A stretch of DNA of 12,913 bases from an uncultured Variovorax sp. Its GTDB lineage: Bacteria > Pseudomonadota > Gammaproteobacteria > Burkholderiales > Burkholderiaceae. The stretch is taken from contig CAMLCW010000123.1 of the NCBI GenBank assembly GCA_946478645.1, forward strand, positions 1-12,913, given 5' to 3'. The stretch's first letter is position 1. Each line of letters begins with the position of its first letter. The notes under the pieces were generated by a model that was not told the DNA's origin, searched no databases, and saw only the letters and a list, made by a program, of their open reading frames with translations. Made by a program: the position numbers and the translations under genes. Positions 6,602 to 12,913 of this stretch are shown here, piece after piece.

Positions 6602-7876
6602 TCAGGGATAAAGGCCGCGTTCCTGGCGGGCCGTCAGGATGCGCTCGCACGCCACCGCATACGTGGCGGTGCGCAGCGTGATCTTGTGCTTGTCGGCCGT
6701 GTCCCAGATGTGGTTGAGCGCATTCATCATGATGCGGTCGAGCCGCACGTTGATCTCGTCCTCGTCCCAGAAGAAGGAGGAGAAGTCCTGCACCCACTCG
6801 AAGTAGCTCACGGTCACGCCGCCGGCGTTGCAGATCACGTCGGGCACCACGAGCACGCCGCGTTCCGCGAGGATGTCGTCGGCCGCGGGGACCGTCGGGC
6901 CGTTGGCGCCTTCGAGCACGAGCTTGGCGGTGGTGGACTTCGCGCGCTCGGCCGTGATCTGGCCCTCGAGCGCGGCCGGAATGAGGATGTCGCAGGCCAC
7001 GTGCCAGAAGTCGTCGTTCGGCACGATGTCGCCGCCGGCCTTGAAGCCGACCACGCCCTCGGTGCGCGAGATCGGCACCAGCTGGGCCAGGTCGAGCCCA
7101 TTGGGATTGACGATGGTGCCGGTGTGGTCCTGCACCGCAACGATCTTGGCACCGGCTTCCACGAAGAGTTCGGCCGCGACCGAGCCCACGTTGCCGAAGC
7201 CCTGCACCGCGATGCGCGCGCCGCGCAGGTCGAGGCCGAGGCGGCGCGCGCCCTCGCGGCCGGTGACGAACACGCCGCGGCCCGTGGCCTTGACGCGGCC
7301 GAGCGAGCCGCCCAGGTGCAGCGGCTTGCCGGTGACCACGCCGGTGGCGGTGCCGCCGACGTTCATGGAGTAGGTGTCCATCATCCACGCCATGATCTGC
7401 GGGTTGGTGTTCACGTCGGGGGCGGGAATGTCGGTGTGCGGGCCGATGATGATGCCGATCTCGCTCGTGTAGCGGCGCGTGATCTTCTCGAGCTCCTGCT
7501 GCGAGAGCTTCTTCGGATCGACGCGGATGCCGCCCTTGGCGCCGCCGTAGGGCAGGTTGACCGCGGCGGTCTTGATGGTCATCCAGGCCGACAGGGCCAT
7601 CACTTCCTCGAGCGTGACGTCGGGGTGGAAGCGGATGCCGCCCTTGCCCGGGCCGCGGCTCATGTTGTGCTGCACGCGGTAGCCCTCGAAGTGGGCGATG
7701 GTGCCGTCGTCCATCTCGATCGGCACGTCGACGATCAATGCGCGCTTGGGCCGCTTGAGCGTCTCGACCCAGCGGGCCAGGGGCCCCAGGTACGGCACCA
7801 CGCGGTCGACCTGCTGCAGGTACGTGCCCCAGGGGCTGTTGGCGGTCGGGCTGACGAAGGAGAGTTTTTCGCTCAT
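6602..7876 (-). CDS. Glu/Leu/Phe/Val dehydrogenase family protein (glutamate dehydrogenase)
   Basis: A 424-residue protein, the usual size of the hexameric RocG/GudB-like class. It should catalyse reversible oxidative deamination of L-glutamate to 2-oxoglutarate and ammonia. Visible landmarks are [13 protein letters not shown] (Lys78), WMTIKTA (Lys102), the catalytic signature LPYGGAKGG with Lys114, the PAPDVNT loop with catalytic Asp154, [10 protein letters not shown], and the Rossmann dinucleotide motif GFGNVG at 226-231. NAD is more likely than NADP by similarity to the catabolic class, but I cannot settle the cofactor from sequence alone. The chosen ATG at 7876 has AAGG six to nine bases upstream and matches the usual MSEKLSF-type start; an upstream in-frame ATG at 7936 would add 20 unlikely residues. 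The paralogous enzymes gdhA, gudB and rocG share this fold, so I give no symbol. Together with the nearby arginase it could serve arginine/glutamate catabolism, though the two genes are not co-transcribed. Confidence 0.93.
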   Translation of the reverse strand: MSEKLSFVSPTANSPWGTYLQQVDRVVPYLGPLARWVETLKRPKRALIVDVPIEMDDGTIAHFEGYRVQHNMSRGPGKGGIRFHPDVTLEEVMALSAWMTIKTAAVNLPYGGAKGGIRVDPKKLSQQELEKITRRYTSEIGIIIGPHTDIPAPDVNTNPQIMAWMMDTYSMNVGGTATGVVTGKPLHLGGSLGRVKATGRGVFVTGREGARRLGLDLRGARIAVQGFGNVGSVAAELFVEAGAKIVAVQDHTGTIVNPNGLDLAQLVPISRTEGVVGFKAGGDIVPNDDFWHVACDILIPAALEGQITAERAKSTTAKLVLEGANGPTVPAADDILAERGVLVVPDVICNAGGVTVSYFEWVQDFSSFFWDEDEINVRLDRIMMNALNHIWDTADKHKITLRTATYAVACERILTARQERGLYP

Positions 7877-7960
7877 GGAGACACCTTGGTTGGAACGGAT
7901 GCCGCGACGATAGACCTCCGGTGGCCGCCGCGCCATGTCCTATGCGCGGGGCGAAAGCAG

Positions 7961-8677
7961 TTATGCAAGAGCGGTTTGAGCCGCCTTGCGCGGACGGCCG
8001 CCGAAGATCGCGGTCCCGATGCGCACCATCGTGCTGCCGGCGCTCACCGCCGCCTCGAGGTCGGCGCTCATGCCGAGCGAGAGCGTGTCGAGCGTGATGC
8101 CCGCCGCGCGAACCGTGTCGTAGACGGCGCGCGCGCGCAGGCAGAGTTCGCGCTGCGCGGCGGCATCGTCGGTCGGCTCGGGAATGGCCATGAGCCCGCG
8201 CAGCCTCAGTTGTGGCAAGGCCGCCACGGCGCGCGCCAGCGGCAGGGCCTCCTCGGGCGCCACGCCCGACTTGTTGGCGCCGCCGTCCACGTTGACCTGC
8301 AGGCAGACGTTCAGCGGCGGCAGGTGGGCCGGACGCTGGGCGGAAAGCCGCTCCGCGATCTTCAGCCGGTCGATGCTGTGGACCCAGTCGAAATGCGCGG
8401 CCACGGGCCGGGTCTTGTTGCTCTGCAGCGGGCCGATGCAGTGCCATTCGAGTTGGGCGCGCAGGTCGGCCAGCGCCTCGATCTTGTCGAGCCCCTCCTG
8501 CACGTAGTTCTCGCCGAAGGCGCGCTGGCCGGCCGCGAAGGCCTCGCGCACGGCCTCGGGGCCGAAGGTCTTCGAGACCGCCAGCAGCCGGACCTCGGCC
8601 GCATTGCGCCCCTCGGCCGCGCAGGCCTTTGCGATCCGGTTCTTTACTTGCTGGAGGTCGTCGCCAATCATCGTCAT
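7961..8677 (-). CDS. yggS: YggS/PLPBP family pyridoxal 5'-phosphate-binding protein
   Basis: A 238-residue single-domain PLP protein with the fold of alanine racemase domain 1. The PLP Lys is Lys36 in LLAVSKT, the same position as in the E. coli protein. Other family marks are GENYVQEG, WHCIGPLQSNK, VHSIDRLKIAERL, NVCLQVNVDG with NKSGV, LRGLMAIP, and the phosphate-binding SLGMSADLEAAV...GSTMVRIGTAIFG end. These proteins have no known catalytic activity and act in vitamin B6 and amino/keto acid homeostasis in the cytoplasm. It lies divergently beside pilT with a 53-base gap, a neighbourhood also familiar from Pseudomonas, where yggS sits next to pilT and pilU. ATG 8677 and ATG 8671 are both possible starts, and neither has a Shine-Dalgarno. 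Upstream on the minus strand there is TTGATA followed by a GATTAT/TATGAC region, a possible promoter running into the start codon. Confidence 0.95.
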   Translation of the reverse strand: MTMIGDDLQQVKNRIAKACAAEGRNAAEVRLLAVSKTFGPEAVREAFAAGQRAFGENYVQEGLDKIEALADLRAQLEWHCIGPLQSNKTRPVAAHFDWVHSIDRLKIAERLSAQRPAHLPPLNVCLQVNVDGGANKSGVAPEEALPLARAVAALPQLRLRGLMAIPEPTDDAAAQRELCLRARAVYDTVRAAGITLDTLSLGMSADLEAAVSAGSTMVRIGTAIFGGRPRKAAQTALA

Positions 8678-8730
8678 AATCGCCCAGGAAAAATCGTATC
8701 AAAACGTCACCGAACCCGACCGAGGACCCC

Positions 8731-9774
8731 GTGGACATCACCCAACTGCTGGCATTCAGCGTCAAGAACAAGGCCTCCGACCTGCACCTGTCCGCGGGGC
8801 TGCCGCCGATGATCCGCGTCCACGGCGACGTGCGGCGCATCAACGTCGACGCGCTCGACCACAAGGCGGTGCACGCCATGGTGTACGACATCATGAGCGA
8901 CACGCACCGCAAGCACTATGAAGAGTTCCTCGAGGTCGACTTCTCGTTCGAGATCGACGGCCTCGCGCGCTTCCGCGTGAACGCGTTCAACCAGGCGCGC
9001 GGCGCCGCGGCGGTGTTCCGGACCATCCCGTCGAAGATCCTGACGCTCGAGCAGCTCAATGCACCGAAGATTTTCGCGGATCTGGCGCTCAAGCCGCGCG
9101 GCCTGGTGCTGGTGACGGGGCCGACCGGTTCGGGCAAGTCGACCACGCTGGCCGCCATGGTCAATTACCTCAACGAGAACGAGTACGGCCACATCCTCAC
9201 GGTGGAAGACCCGATCGAGTTCGTGCACGAATCCAAGAAGTGCCTGATCAACCAGCGCGAGGTCGGGCCGATGACGCTGTCGTTCGCCAACGCGTTGCGC
9301 TCGGCGCTGCGCGAAGACCCTGACGCCATCCTGGTGGGCGAGCTGCGCGACCTCGAGACCATCCGCCTCGCGATGACCGCGGCCGAGACCGGCCACCTGG
9401 TCTTCGGCACGCTGCACACCTCGTCGGCCGCCAAGACCATCGACCGGATCATCGACGTGTTCCCGGGCGAGGAAAAGGAAATGATCCGCGCGATGCTGTC
9501 CGAGTCGCTCCAGGCCGTGATCTCCCAGACGCTGTGCAAGACCAAGGACGGCCAGGGCCGCGTGGCGGCGCACGAGATCATGCTCGGCACGCCGGCCATC
9601 CGCAACCTGATCCGCGAGGCCAAGGTGGCGCAGATGTATTCGGCCATCCAGACCGGCCAGGGCGCGGGCATGCAGACGCTCGACCAGAACCTGACAGACC
9701 TCGTGCGCCGCAATGCCATTTCGGCGGCCGAGGCGCGCAGCAAGGCCAAGATCCCGGAAAATTTCCCAGGTTAA
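8731..9774 (+). CDS. pilT: Type IV pilus retraction ATPase PilT
   Basis: A 347-residue secretion-superfamily ATPase. It powers pilus retraction, and hence twitching motility and DNA uptake, as a hexamer at the inner-membrane base of the pilus machine. The N-terminal PAS-like domain spans about residues 1-100 (DITQLLAFSVKNKASDLHLSAG). Walker A is GPTGSGKST with Lys136, the Asp box is LTVEDPIEF, Walker B is ILVGELRD with Glu204, and the His box GHLVFGTLHT carries His222 and His229. These positions match characterised PilT exactly. The conserved retraction motif AIRNLIREAKVAQM is present near the C-terminus. Translation starts at GTG 8731, supported by GAGG five to nine bases upstream; no ATG start fits the conserved N-terminus. 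The gene is divergent from yggS and 170 bases upstream of pilU. Confidence 0.98.
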   Translation: MDITQLLAFSVKNKASDLHLSAGLPPMIRVHGDVRRINVDALDHKAVHAMVYDIMSDTHRKHYEEFLEVDFSFEIDGLARFRVNAFNQARGAAAVFRTIPSKILTLEQLNAPKIFADLALKPRGLVLVTGPTGSGKSTTLAAMVNYLNENEYGHILTVEDPIEFVHESKKCLINQREVGPMTLSFANALRSALREDPDAILVGELRDLETIRLAMTAAETGHLVFGTLHTSSAAKTIDRIIDVFPGEEKEMIRAMLSESLQAVISQTLCKTKDGQGRVAAHEIMLGTPAIRNLIREAKVAQMYSAIQTGQGAGMQTLDQNLTDLVRRNAISAAEARSKAKIPENFPG

Positions 9775-9900
9775 TTGTGGCTCGCCCCCAGTCTGCGCGC
9801 ACTTCGTGTCGCTTCGCCAACCCCCTACCGGGGGCAATACCAGCGGCCCGGCGGAGCCGGTTCCGCGGTATTCCGCGCATGGGAAAAACCTTTTGCGGTC
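9775..9900. repeat. Structured intergenic element between pilT and pilU, probable dispersed repeat
   Basis: Noncoding DNA with two hairpins. The first is CCCCC (9821-9825), loop TACC, GGGGG (9830-9834). The second is a long imperfect cruciform spanning 9836-9872: outer arms AATACC (9836-9841) and GGTATT (9867-9872), then GCGG (9843-9846) with CCGC (9863-9866), then CCGGC (9848-9852) with GCCGG (9856-9860) around a GGA loop. The text around CTTCGCCAACCCCC and CCCGGCGGAGCCGG resembles, from memory, a repeated intergenic element of Variovorax/Acidovorax genomes. Only one copy is visible here, so the repeat status is an inference. It could act as a transcript processing or attenuation site between pilT and pilU. 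The cruciform has no T tract typical of a terminator. Confidence 0.5.
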
Positions 9901-9944
9901 GCGCTCATTGAGCATGACGGCACACTGAACCAGGAGTCGCAAAT

Positions 9945-11081
9945 ATGGAACGCGATCAAGCCAGCCAGTTCATCAACGACCTGCTCAAGCTCATGGTGAG
10001 CCGCAACGGCAGCGACCTGTTCATCACGGCCGACTTCCCGCCCGCGATCAAGGTCGACGGCAAGGTCACCAAGGTGTCGCAGCAGGCGCTTGGCGCGCAG
10101 CACACGCTGGCGCTCACGCGTTCGATCATGAACGACCGCCAGACGGCCGAATTCGAGCGCACCAAGGAATGCAACTTCGCCATCTCGCCGACCGGCATCG
10201 GGCGCTTCCGCGTGAACGCGTTCGTGCAGCAGGGCAAGGTCGGCATGGTGCTGCGGACCATCCCGGCCAAGCTGCCGACCATCGACGGCCTCGGCATGCC
10301 GCAGGTGCTCAAGGAAGTCTCGATGACCAAGCGCGGCCTCTGCATCCTGGTGGGTGCCACGGGCTCGGGCAAGTCGACCACGCTGGCCGCGATGATCGAC
10401 TGGCGCAACGAGAATTCTTACGGCCACATCGTGACGGTGGAAGATCCGGTGGAGTTCGTGCATCCGCACAAGAACTGCGTGGTGACGCAGCGCGAGGTGG
10501 GCATCGACACCGACAGCTGGGAAGCCGCGCTCAAGAACACGCTGCGCCAGGCGCCCGACGTGATCCTGATGGGCGAGATCCGCGACCGCGAGACCATGGA
10601 GCATGCGGTGGCCTTCGCCGAAACCGGCCACCTCTGCATGGCCACGCTGCATGCCAACAGCGCCAACCAGGCGCTCGACCGGATCATCAACTTCTTTCCC
10701 GAGGAGCGGCGCGCTCAGCTGCTCATGGACCTGTCGCTGAACCTGCGCTCGCTGGTCTCGCAGCGGCTGGTGCCGACCGAGGACGGCCAGGGCCGCGTGG
10801 CGGCGGTCGAGGTGCTGCTGAACACGCCGCTGATCTCCGACCTGATCTTCAAGGGCGAAGTGGGCGAGATCAAGGAAGTCATGAAGAAGAGCCGCAACCT
10901 CGGCATGCAGACCTTCGACCAGGCGCTGTTCGACCTGTTCGAGAGCCATTCGATCAGCTTCGAGGACGCGTTGCGCAACGCCGACTCGGCCAACGACCTG
11001 CGCCTGCAGATCAAGCTCAACAGCCAGCGCGCGCGCAGCACCGACCTGTCGGCCGGCACCGAGCACTTCGCGATCGTCTAG
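9945..11081 (+). CDS. pilU: Type IV pilus ATPase PilU (PilT/PilU family)
   Basis: A 378-residue PilT paralogue. PilU proteins assist PilT in pilus retraction under load and cannot normally replace it. The N-terminal domain begins QASQFINDLLKLMVSRNGSDLFITADFPPAIKVDGKV. Walker A is GATGSGKST with Lys143, the Asp box TVEDPVEF, Walker B ILMGEIRDRE with Glu211, and the His box GHLCMATLHANSANQALDRI. The PilU-type C-terminus LISDLIFKGEVGEIKEVMKKS, where PilT has AIRNLIREAK, and the longer tail separate it from PilT. The start is supported by AGGAG eight bases before ATG 9945. It follows pilT on the same strand after 170 bases holding a structured element, so expression may differ from pilT even if they are co-transcribed. 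It converges with the AhpD-like gene, stops 17 bases apart, with no clear terminator between them. Confidence 0.96.
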   Translation: MERDQASQFINDLLKLMVSRNGSDLFITADFPPAIKVDGKVTKVSQQALGAQHTLALTRSIMNDRQTAEFERTKECNFAISPTGIGRFRVNAFVQQGKVGMVLRTIPAKLPTIDGLGMPQVLKEVSMTKRGLCILVGATGSGKSTTLAAMIDWRNENSYGHIVTVEDPVEFVHPHKNCVVTQREVGIDTDSWEAALKNTLRQAPDVILMGEIRDRETMEHAVAFAETGHLCMATLHANSANQALDRIINFFPEERRAQLLMDLSLNLRSLVSQRLVPTEDGQGRVAAVEVLLNTPLISDLIFKGEVGEIKEVMKKSRNLGMQTFDQALFDLFESHSISFEDALRNADSANDLRLQIKLNSQRARSTDLSAGTEHFAIV

Positions 11082-11098
11082 GGCCGCTGGCGCCGCTT

Positions 11099-11710
11099 CT
11101 ACTTGCCGGGTTTCTGTGCTGCCTTTTCTGCAGCTTCCTGCTTGGGGGCGGGCGTCACGTTGTGCGAGGTCTTGCCCTGGGCCAGAAACACGCGAGCCCA
11201 CACGTCCATCAAGATCGTGATGTTCGTCAGCTCTTCTTTCTCGATCACCGTGAAACCCACCGCTTCGAGGTTCTCGTAGGCGCCCTGGATGGCTTCGCCG
11301 TCCAGCGAGGAGAGTGCCTCCGCATAGCCCAGCGCGGCTCGCTCTTTCTTGGAAAACAGCCCGCTGGAGCGCCAGGTGGCAATGCTGTAGACCTTGGGCG
11401 GTACGAGCCCCGTCTCCAGTGCGTCCTTGGTGTGGAACACGCTGCAGTAGTCGCATTGATTCATCTGGCTCACGCGCAGGCGAACCATTTCGGCGATCTG
11501 CGGCGGCACCGCCAACGACTTGTTGTACGAACCGTAGGTCTTGGCCCACTCGTTTGGCAGCTTCAGGAAATTGGACTCGTTGGTCGAGATGCGCGCCGTG
11601 GTGAAGCCGACACTGCCGAAGCTCTGATGGACGATGTCGGCGGCGCCGGCAGTGCCAGCGAGGCCCATTGCGAAGCAGCCGGCGGCCAAGATCGGTTTGA
11701 TGGTTTTCAT
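11099..11710 (-). CDS. Exported carboxymuconolactone decarboxylase (AhpD-like) family protein
   Basis: A 203-residue protein with a Sec signal peptide (MKTIKP, hydrophobic core, probable cleavage after AGA or GAA near residue 23-24) and an AhpD/CMD core. The redox-relay signature is complete with AhpD spacing: Glu74, then Cys86 twelve residues on, Cys89 in CDYC, and His93 four residues later. In AhpD this set shuttles electrons to a peroxidase; true CMD decarboxylases lack the CxxC. So a thiol oxidoreductase or peroxidase-like role in the periplasm is the best guess, substrate unknown. The tail after residue 185 is rich in Lys, Ala and Glu. GC is about 61% by hand count, visibly below neighbouring genes, with codons such as TCT, AAA and TTG more frequent, so recent acquisition is possible. 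ATG 11710 has a strong AGGGAG Shine-Dalgarno; the in-frame ATG at 11785 would bury the signal peptide. Divergent from the hydroxyacid dehydrogenase gene. Confidence 0.88.
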   Translation of the reverse strand: MKTIKPILAAGCFAMGLAGTAGAADIVHQSFGSVGFTTARISTNESNFLKLPNEWAKTYGSYNKSLAVPPQIAEMVRLRVSQMNQCDYCSVFHTKDALETGLVPPKVYSIATWRSSGLFSKKERAALGYAEALSSLDGEAIQGAYENLEAVGFTVIEKEELTNITILMDVWARVFLAQGKTSHNVTPAPKQEAAEKAAQKPGK

Positions 11711-11827
11711 ATTTCTCCCTGGATTGGCGTCGTCGATTTGCGCCACTCGCTTCGGCGACCGACTCACCTTACATCGCAGGTACACAGTTCACCGCAGAGG
11801 CTACCAATGCAGGGCGCCAGAACGCGC

Positions 11828-11840
11828 TAAGCTGCACACA
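11828..11840 (+). promoter_or_regulatory. Putative -10 element for a leaderless hydroxyacid dehydrogenase transcript
   Basis: TAAGCT at 11828-11833 is followed by six bases and ATG 11840, with no Shine-Dalgarno. The stretch has the form TANNCTGCNCNCATG, also found at 2796-2810 before the S9 peptidase. No clear -35 box is seen. It lies in the 129-base gap to the divergent AhpD-like gene. Confidence 0.33.
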
Positions 11841-12748
11841 TGAGCAGCCTCAATCCGAAAACTTACGAATCGTCCCCCCCGCACACGGTCGCTTTTCTCG
11901 GCCTGGGCGTGATGGGCTATCCAATGGCCGGCCACCTCGCGAAGGCCGGCCACACCGTCACGGTCTACAACCGCACGCCCGCGAAGGCCGAAGCCTGGGT
12001 CGCCGAGTTCGGCGCACCGGGCCGCCATGCCGCGACGCCGCGCGAGGCCGCGGCCGGCGCCGACATCGTGTTCAGCTGCGTGGGCAACGACGACGACCTG
12101 CGCGCCGTGGTGCTCGGCCCGAACGGCGCCTTCGCCGGCATGAAGCAGGGCGCCGTGTTCGTCGACCACACGACCGCCTCGGCCGACGTCGCGCGCGAAC
12201 TCTCGAACGCGGCACTCGCGCTCGGCGTGCAGTTCGTCGATGCACCGGTCTCGGGCGGCCAGGCCGGCGCGCAGAACGGCGCGCTCACGGTGATGTGCGG
12301 CGGCGACAAGGCCGCCTTCGAGCGCGCCCGGCCCGTGATCGCCGCGTTCGCGCGCGCCGTCACGCACCTGGGCGCGAGCGGTGCCGGCCAGCTCGCGAAG
12401 ATGGTCAACCAGATCGCCATCGCGGGCCTGGTGCAGGGCCTCTCCGAAGCCATCGCGTTCGGCCAGCGCGCGGGCCTGGACATGAAGCTGGTGCTCGACG
12501 TCATTGGCAAGGGCGCCGCCCAGAGCTGGCAGATGGACAACCGCGGCCAAACCATGATCGACGGCAAGTTCGACTACGGCTTCGCGGTCGACTGGATGCG
12601 CAAGGACCTTGGCCTGGTGCTCGACGAAGCCAAGCGCAACGGCGCACGCCTGCCGGTGACCGCGCTGGTCGACCAGTTCTATGCCGACGTGCAGCAGGCC
12701 GGCGGCAAGCGCTGGGACACCTCGAGCCTGATCACGCGGCTCAAGTAA
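11840..12748 (+). CDS. NAD(P)-dependent beta-hydroxyacid dehydrogenase (3-hydroxyisobutyrate dehydrogenase / tartronate semialdehyde reductase family)
   Basis: A 302-residue cytoplasmic oxidoreductase of typical family length. The N-terminal Rossmann domain carries the dinucleotide motif FLGLGVMGYPMAGHL (GLGVMG at 21-26), followed by TVTVYNRTPAKAEAW. The Asn-Arg-Thr after the second strand, rather than an acidic residue, favours NADP-type binding, as inference. Next come the substrate-binding segment FVDAPVSGGQAGAQNGALTVMCGG and the catalytic Lys187 in GAGQLAKMVNQI. The all-helical C-terminal domain includes FAVDWMRKDLGLVLDEA. Family members oxidise 3-hydroxyisobutyrate in valine breakdown, reduce tartronate semialdehyde or glyoxylate, or act on related 3-hydroxyacids; the substrate cannot be assigned from this sequence. 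It stands alone between a divergent AhpD-like gene and a strong terminator. ATG 11840 has no Shine-Dalgarno and may be translated from a leaderless message. Confidence 0.9.
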   Translation: MSSLNPKTYESSPPHTVAFLGLGVMGYPMAGHLAKAGHTVTVYNRTPAKAEAWVAEFGAPGRHAATPREAAAGADIVFSCVGNDDDLRAVVLGPNGAFAGMKQGAVFVDHTTASADVARELSNAALALGVQFVDAPVSGGQAGAQNGALTVMCGGDKAAFERARPVIAAFARAVTHLGASGAGQLAKMVNQIAIAGLVQGLSEAIAFGQRAGLDMKLVLDVIGKGAAQSWQMDNRGQTMIDGKFDYGFAVDWMRKDLGLVLDEAKRNGARLPVTALVDQFYADVQQAGGKRWDTSSLITRLK

Positions 12749-12763
12749 ACCGGCGAATCGCAG

Positions 12764-12796
12764 GAACAAAGCCCGCATGAGCGGGCTTTGTTCTTG
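12764..12796. terminator. Strong bidirectional hairpin terminator
   Basis: A perfect 13-bp stem, GAACAAAGCCCGC (12764-12776) with GCGGGCTTTGTTC (12781-12793), around the four-base loop ATGA. On the plus strand TTCTT closes the T-rich side; on the minus strand the same CTTTGTTC side provides the U-rich tract. It lies 15 bases after the dehydrogenase stop and 19 bases from the stop of the convergent gene, so it should end both transcripts. Confidence 0.92.
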
Positions 12797-12812
12797 GTGT
12801 GGCTGCAGGGGC

Positions 12813-12913
12813 TCAGCGCACCGGCGACGTCACCACGCCGCCGGGCTGCGACGGCTGCGGCGCCGGCGCCAGCGGCTCCATCGGCGGCAGCGGCACGCGC
12901 GACGAGGACGACG
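12813..12913 (-). CDS. C-terminal end of an unidentified protein with a Pro-rich tail (truncated by window edge)
   Basis: The minus strand is open from the window end to TGA at 12813-12815, giving 32 residues that begin with a Ser run and continue as a Pro/Ala/Gln-rich stretch ending GGVVTSPVR. Convergent placement, a shared terminator 19 bases away and third-position GC preference support a real gene end. The tail looks disordered and gives no family. The start and identity lie outside the window. Confidence 0.55.
   Translation of the reverse strand, partial: SSSSRVPLPPMEPLAPAPQPSQPGGVVTSPVR

Noticed and set aside
7877..7936. Upstream ATG at 7936 extending glutamate dehydrogenase by 20 residues
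   Set aside because: ATG 7876 has a good Shine-Dalgarno and the normal family N-terminus; the extension is Arg-rich and unlike homologues.
6182..8812. 876-codon open frame on the plus strand
   Set aside because: Antisense to DUF2242, glutamate dehydrogenase and yggS, all of which have clear family motifs; the product is His/Arg/Ala/Gly-rich low-complexity sequence.
5703..8912. Very long open frame (1069 codons) on the minus strand
   Set aside because: It runs out of frame through arginase, DUF2242, glutamate dehydrogenase and yggS. The translation is Arg/Ala/Gly-rich with no domain, as expected for shadow frames in high-GC DNA.
9825..11549. 574-codon minus-strand open frame over pilU
   Set aside because: Antisense mirror of the well-supported pilU gene, without recognisable motifs.
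11711..11785. Upstream ATG at 11785 extending the AhpD-like protein by 25 residues
   Set aside because: It would place the signal peptide internally, and ATG 11710 has a strong AGGGAG ribosome binding site.
1..12913. CRISPR array, tRNA or rRNA gene, insertion sequence, phage or defence genes
   Set aside because: I saw no regularly spaced direct repeats, no cloverleaf-like or conserved rRNA segments, and no transposase, integrase or known defence motifs on either strand.

Overview
This 12.9 kb window looks like ordinary chromosome from a high-GC betaproteobacterium of the Comamonadaceae, most likely Variovorax or a close relative. That placement is an inference from three things: strong GC preference at third codon positions, the yggS / pilT / pilU neighbourhood, and a DUF2242 lipoprotein. 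I see no rRNA, tRNA, CRISPR array, transposase or phage gene. Coding density is high, and no gene-free stretch exceeds about 170 bases.

Layout. (1) Bases 1-642 (-) hold the N-terminal part of an AMP-forming acyl-CoA synthetase cut by the window edge. It is divergent from a TetR regulator (809-1435, +). A periplasmic ABC-type solute-binding protein (1496-2758, +) follows, with no permease or ATPase in view. The three may form one uptake-and-activation locus under TetR control; a CCCATGGG palindrome occurs at both the TetR promoter and the leader of the binding-protein gene. (2) A prolyl-oligopeptidase-type S9 peptidase (2808-4865, +) overlaps an arginase (4862-5794, +) by ATGA, so the two are probably translationally coupled. 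(3) A minus-strand block, convergent with the arginase, holds the DUF2242 lipoprotein (5807-6499), glutamate dehydrogenase (6602-7876) and the PLP-binding protein YggS (7961-8677). (4) Divergent from yggS are the twitching-motility ATPases pilT (8731-9774, GTG start) and pilU (9945-11081), separated by 170 bases that contain a structured, repeat-like element. (5) An exported AhpD-like carboxymuconolactone-decarboxylase-family protein (11099-11710, -) converges on pilU and is divergent from a beta-hydroxyacid dehydrogenase (11840-12748, +). The latter ends at a strong hairpin terminator shared with a convergent gene, of which only a Pro-rich C-terminus (12813-12913, -) is present.

How the genes relate. 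Peptidase plus arginase plus glutamate dehydrogenase could carry peptide-derived arginine through ornithine and glutamate to 2-oxoglutarate, but only the first two are visibly coupled. PilT and PilU together power type IV pilus retraction.

I do not see a clearly novel multi-gene system. The points most worth a second look are the pilT-pilU intergenic element, the abnormal first 30 bases of the window, the shared palindrome, the coupled peptidase-arginase pair and the exported AhpD-like protein.
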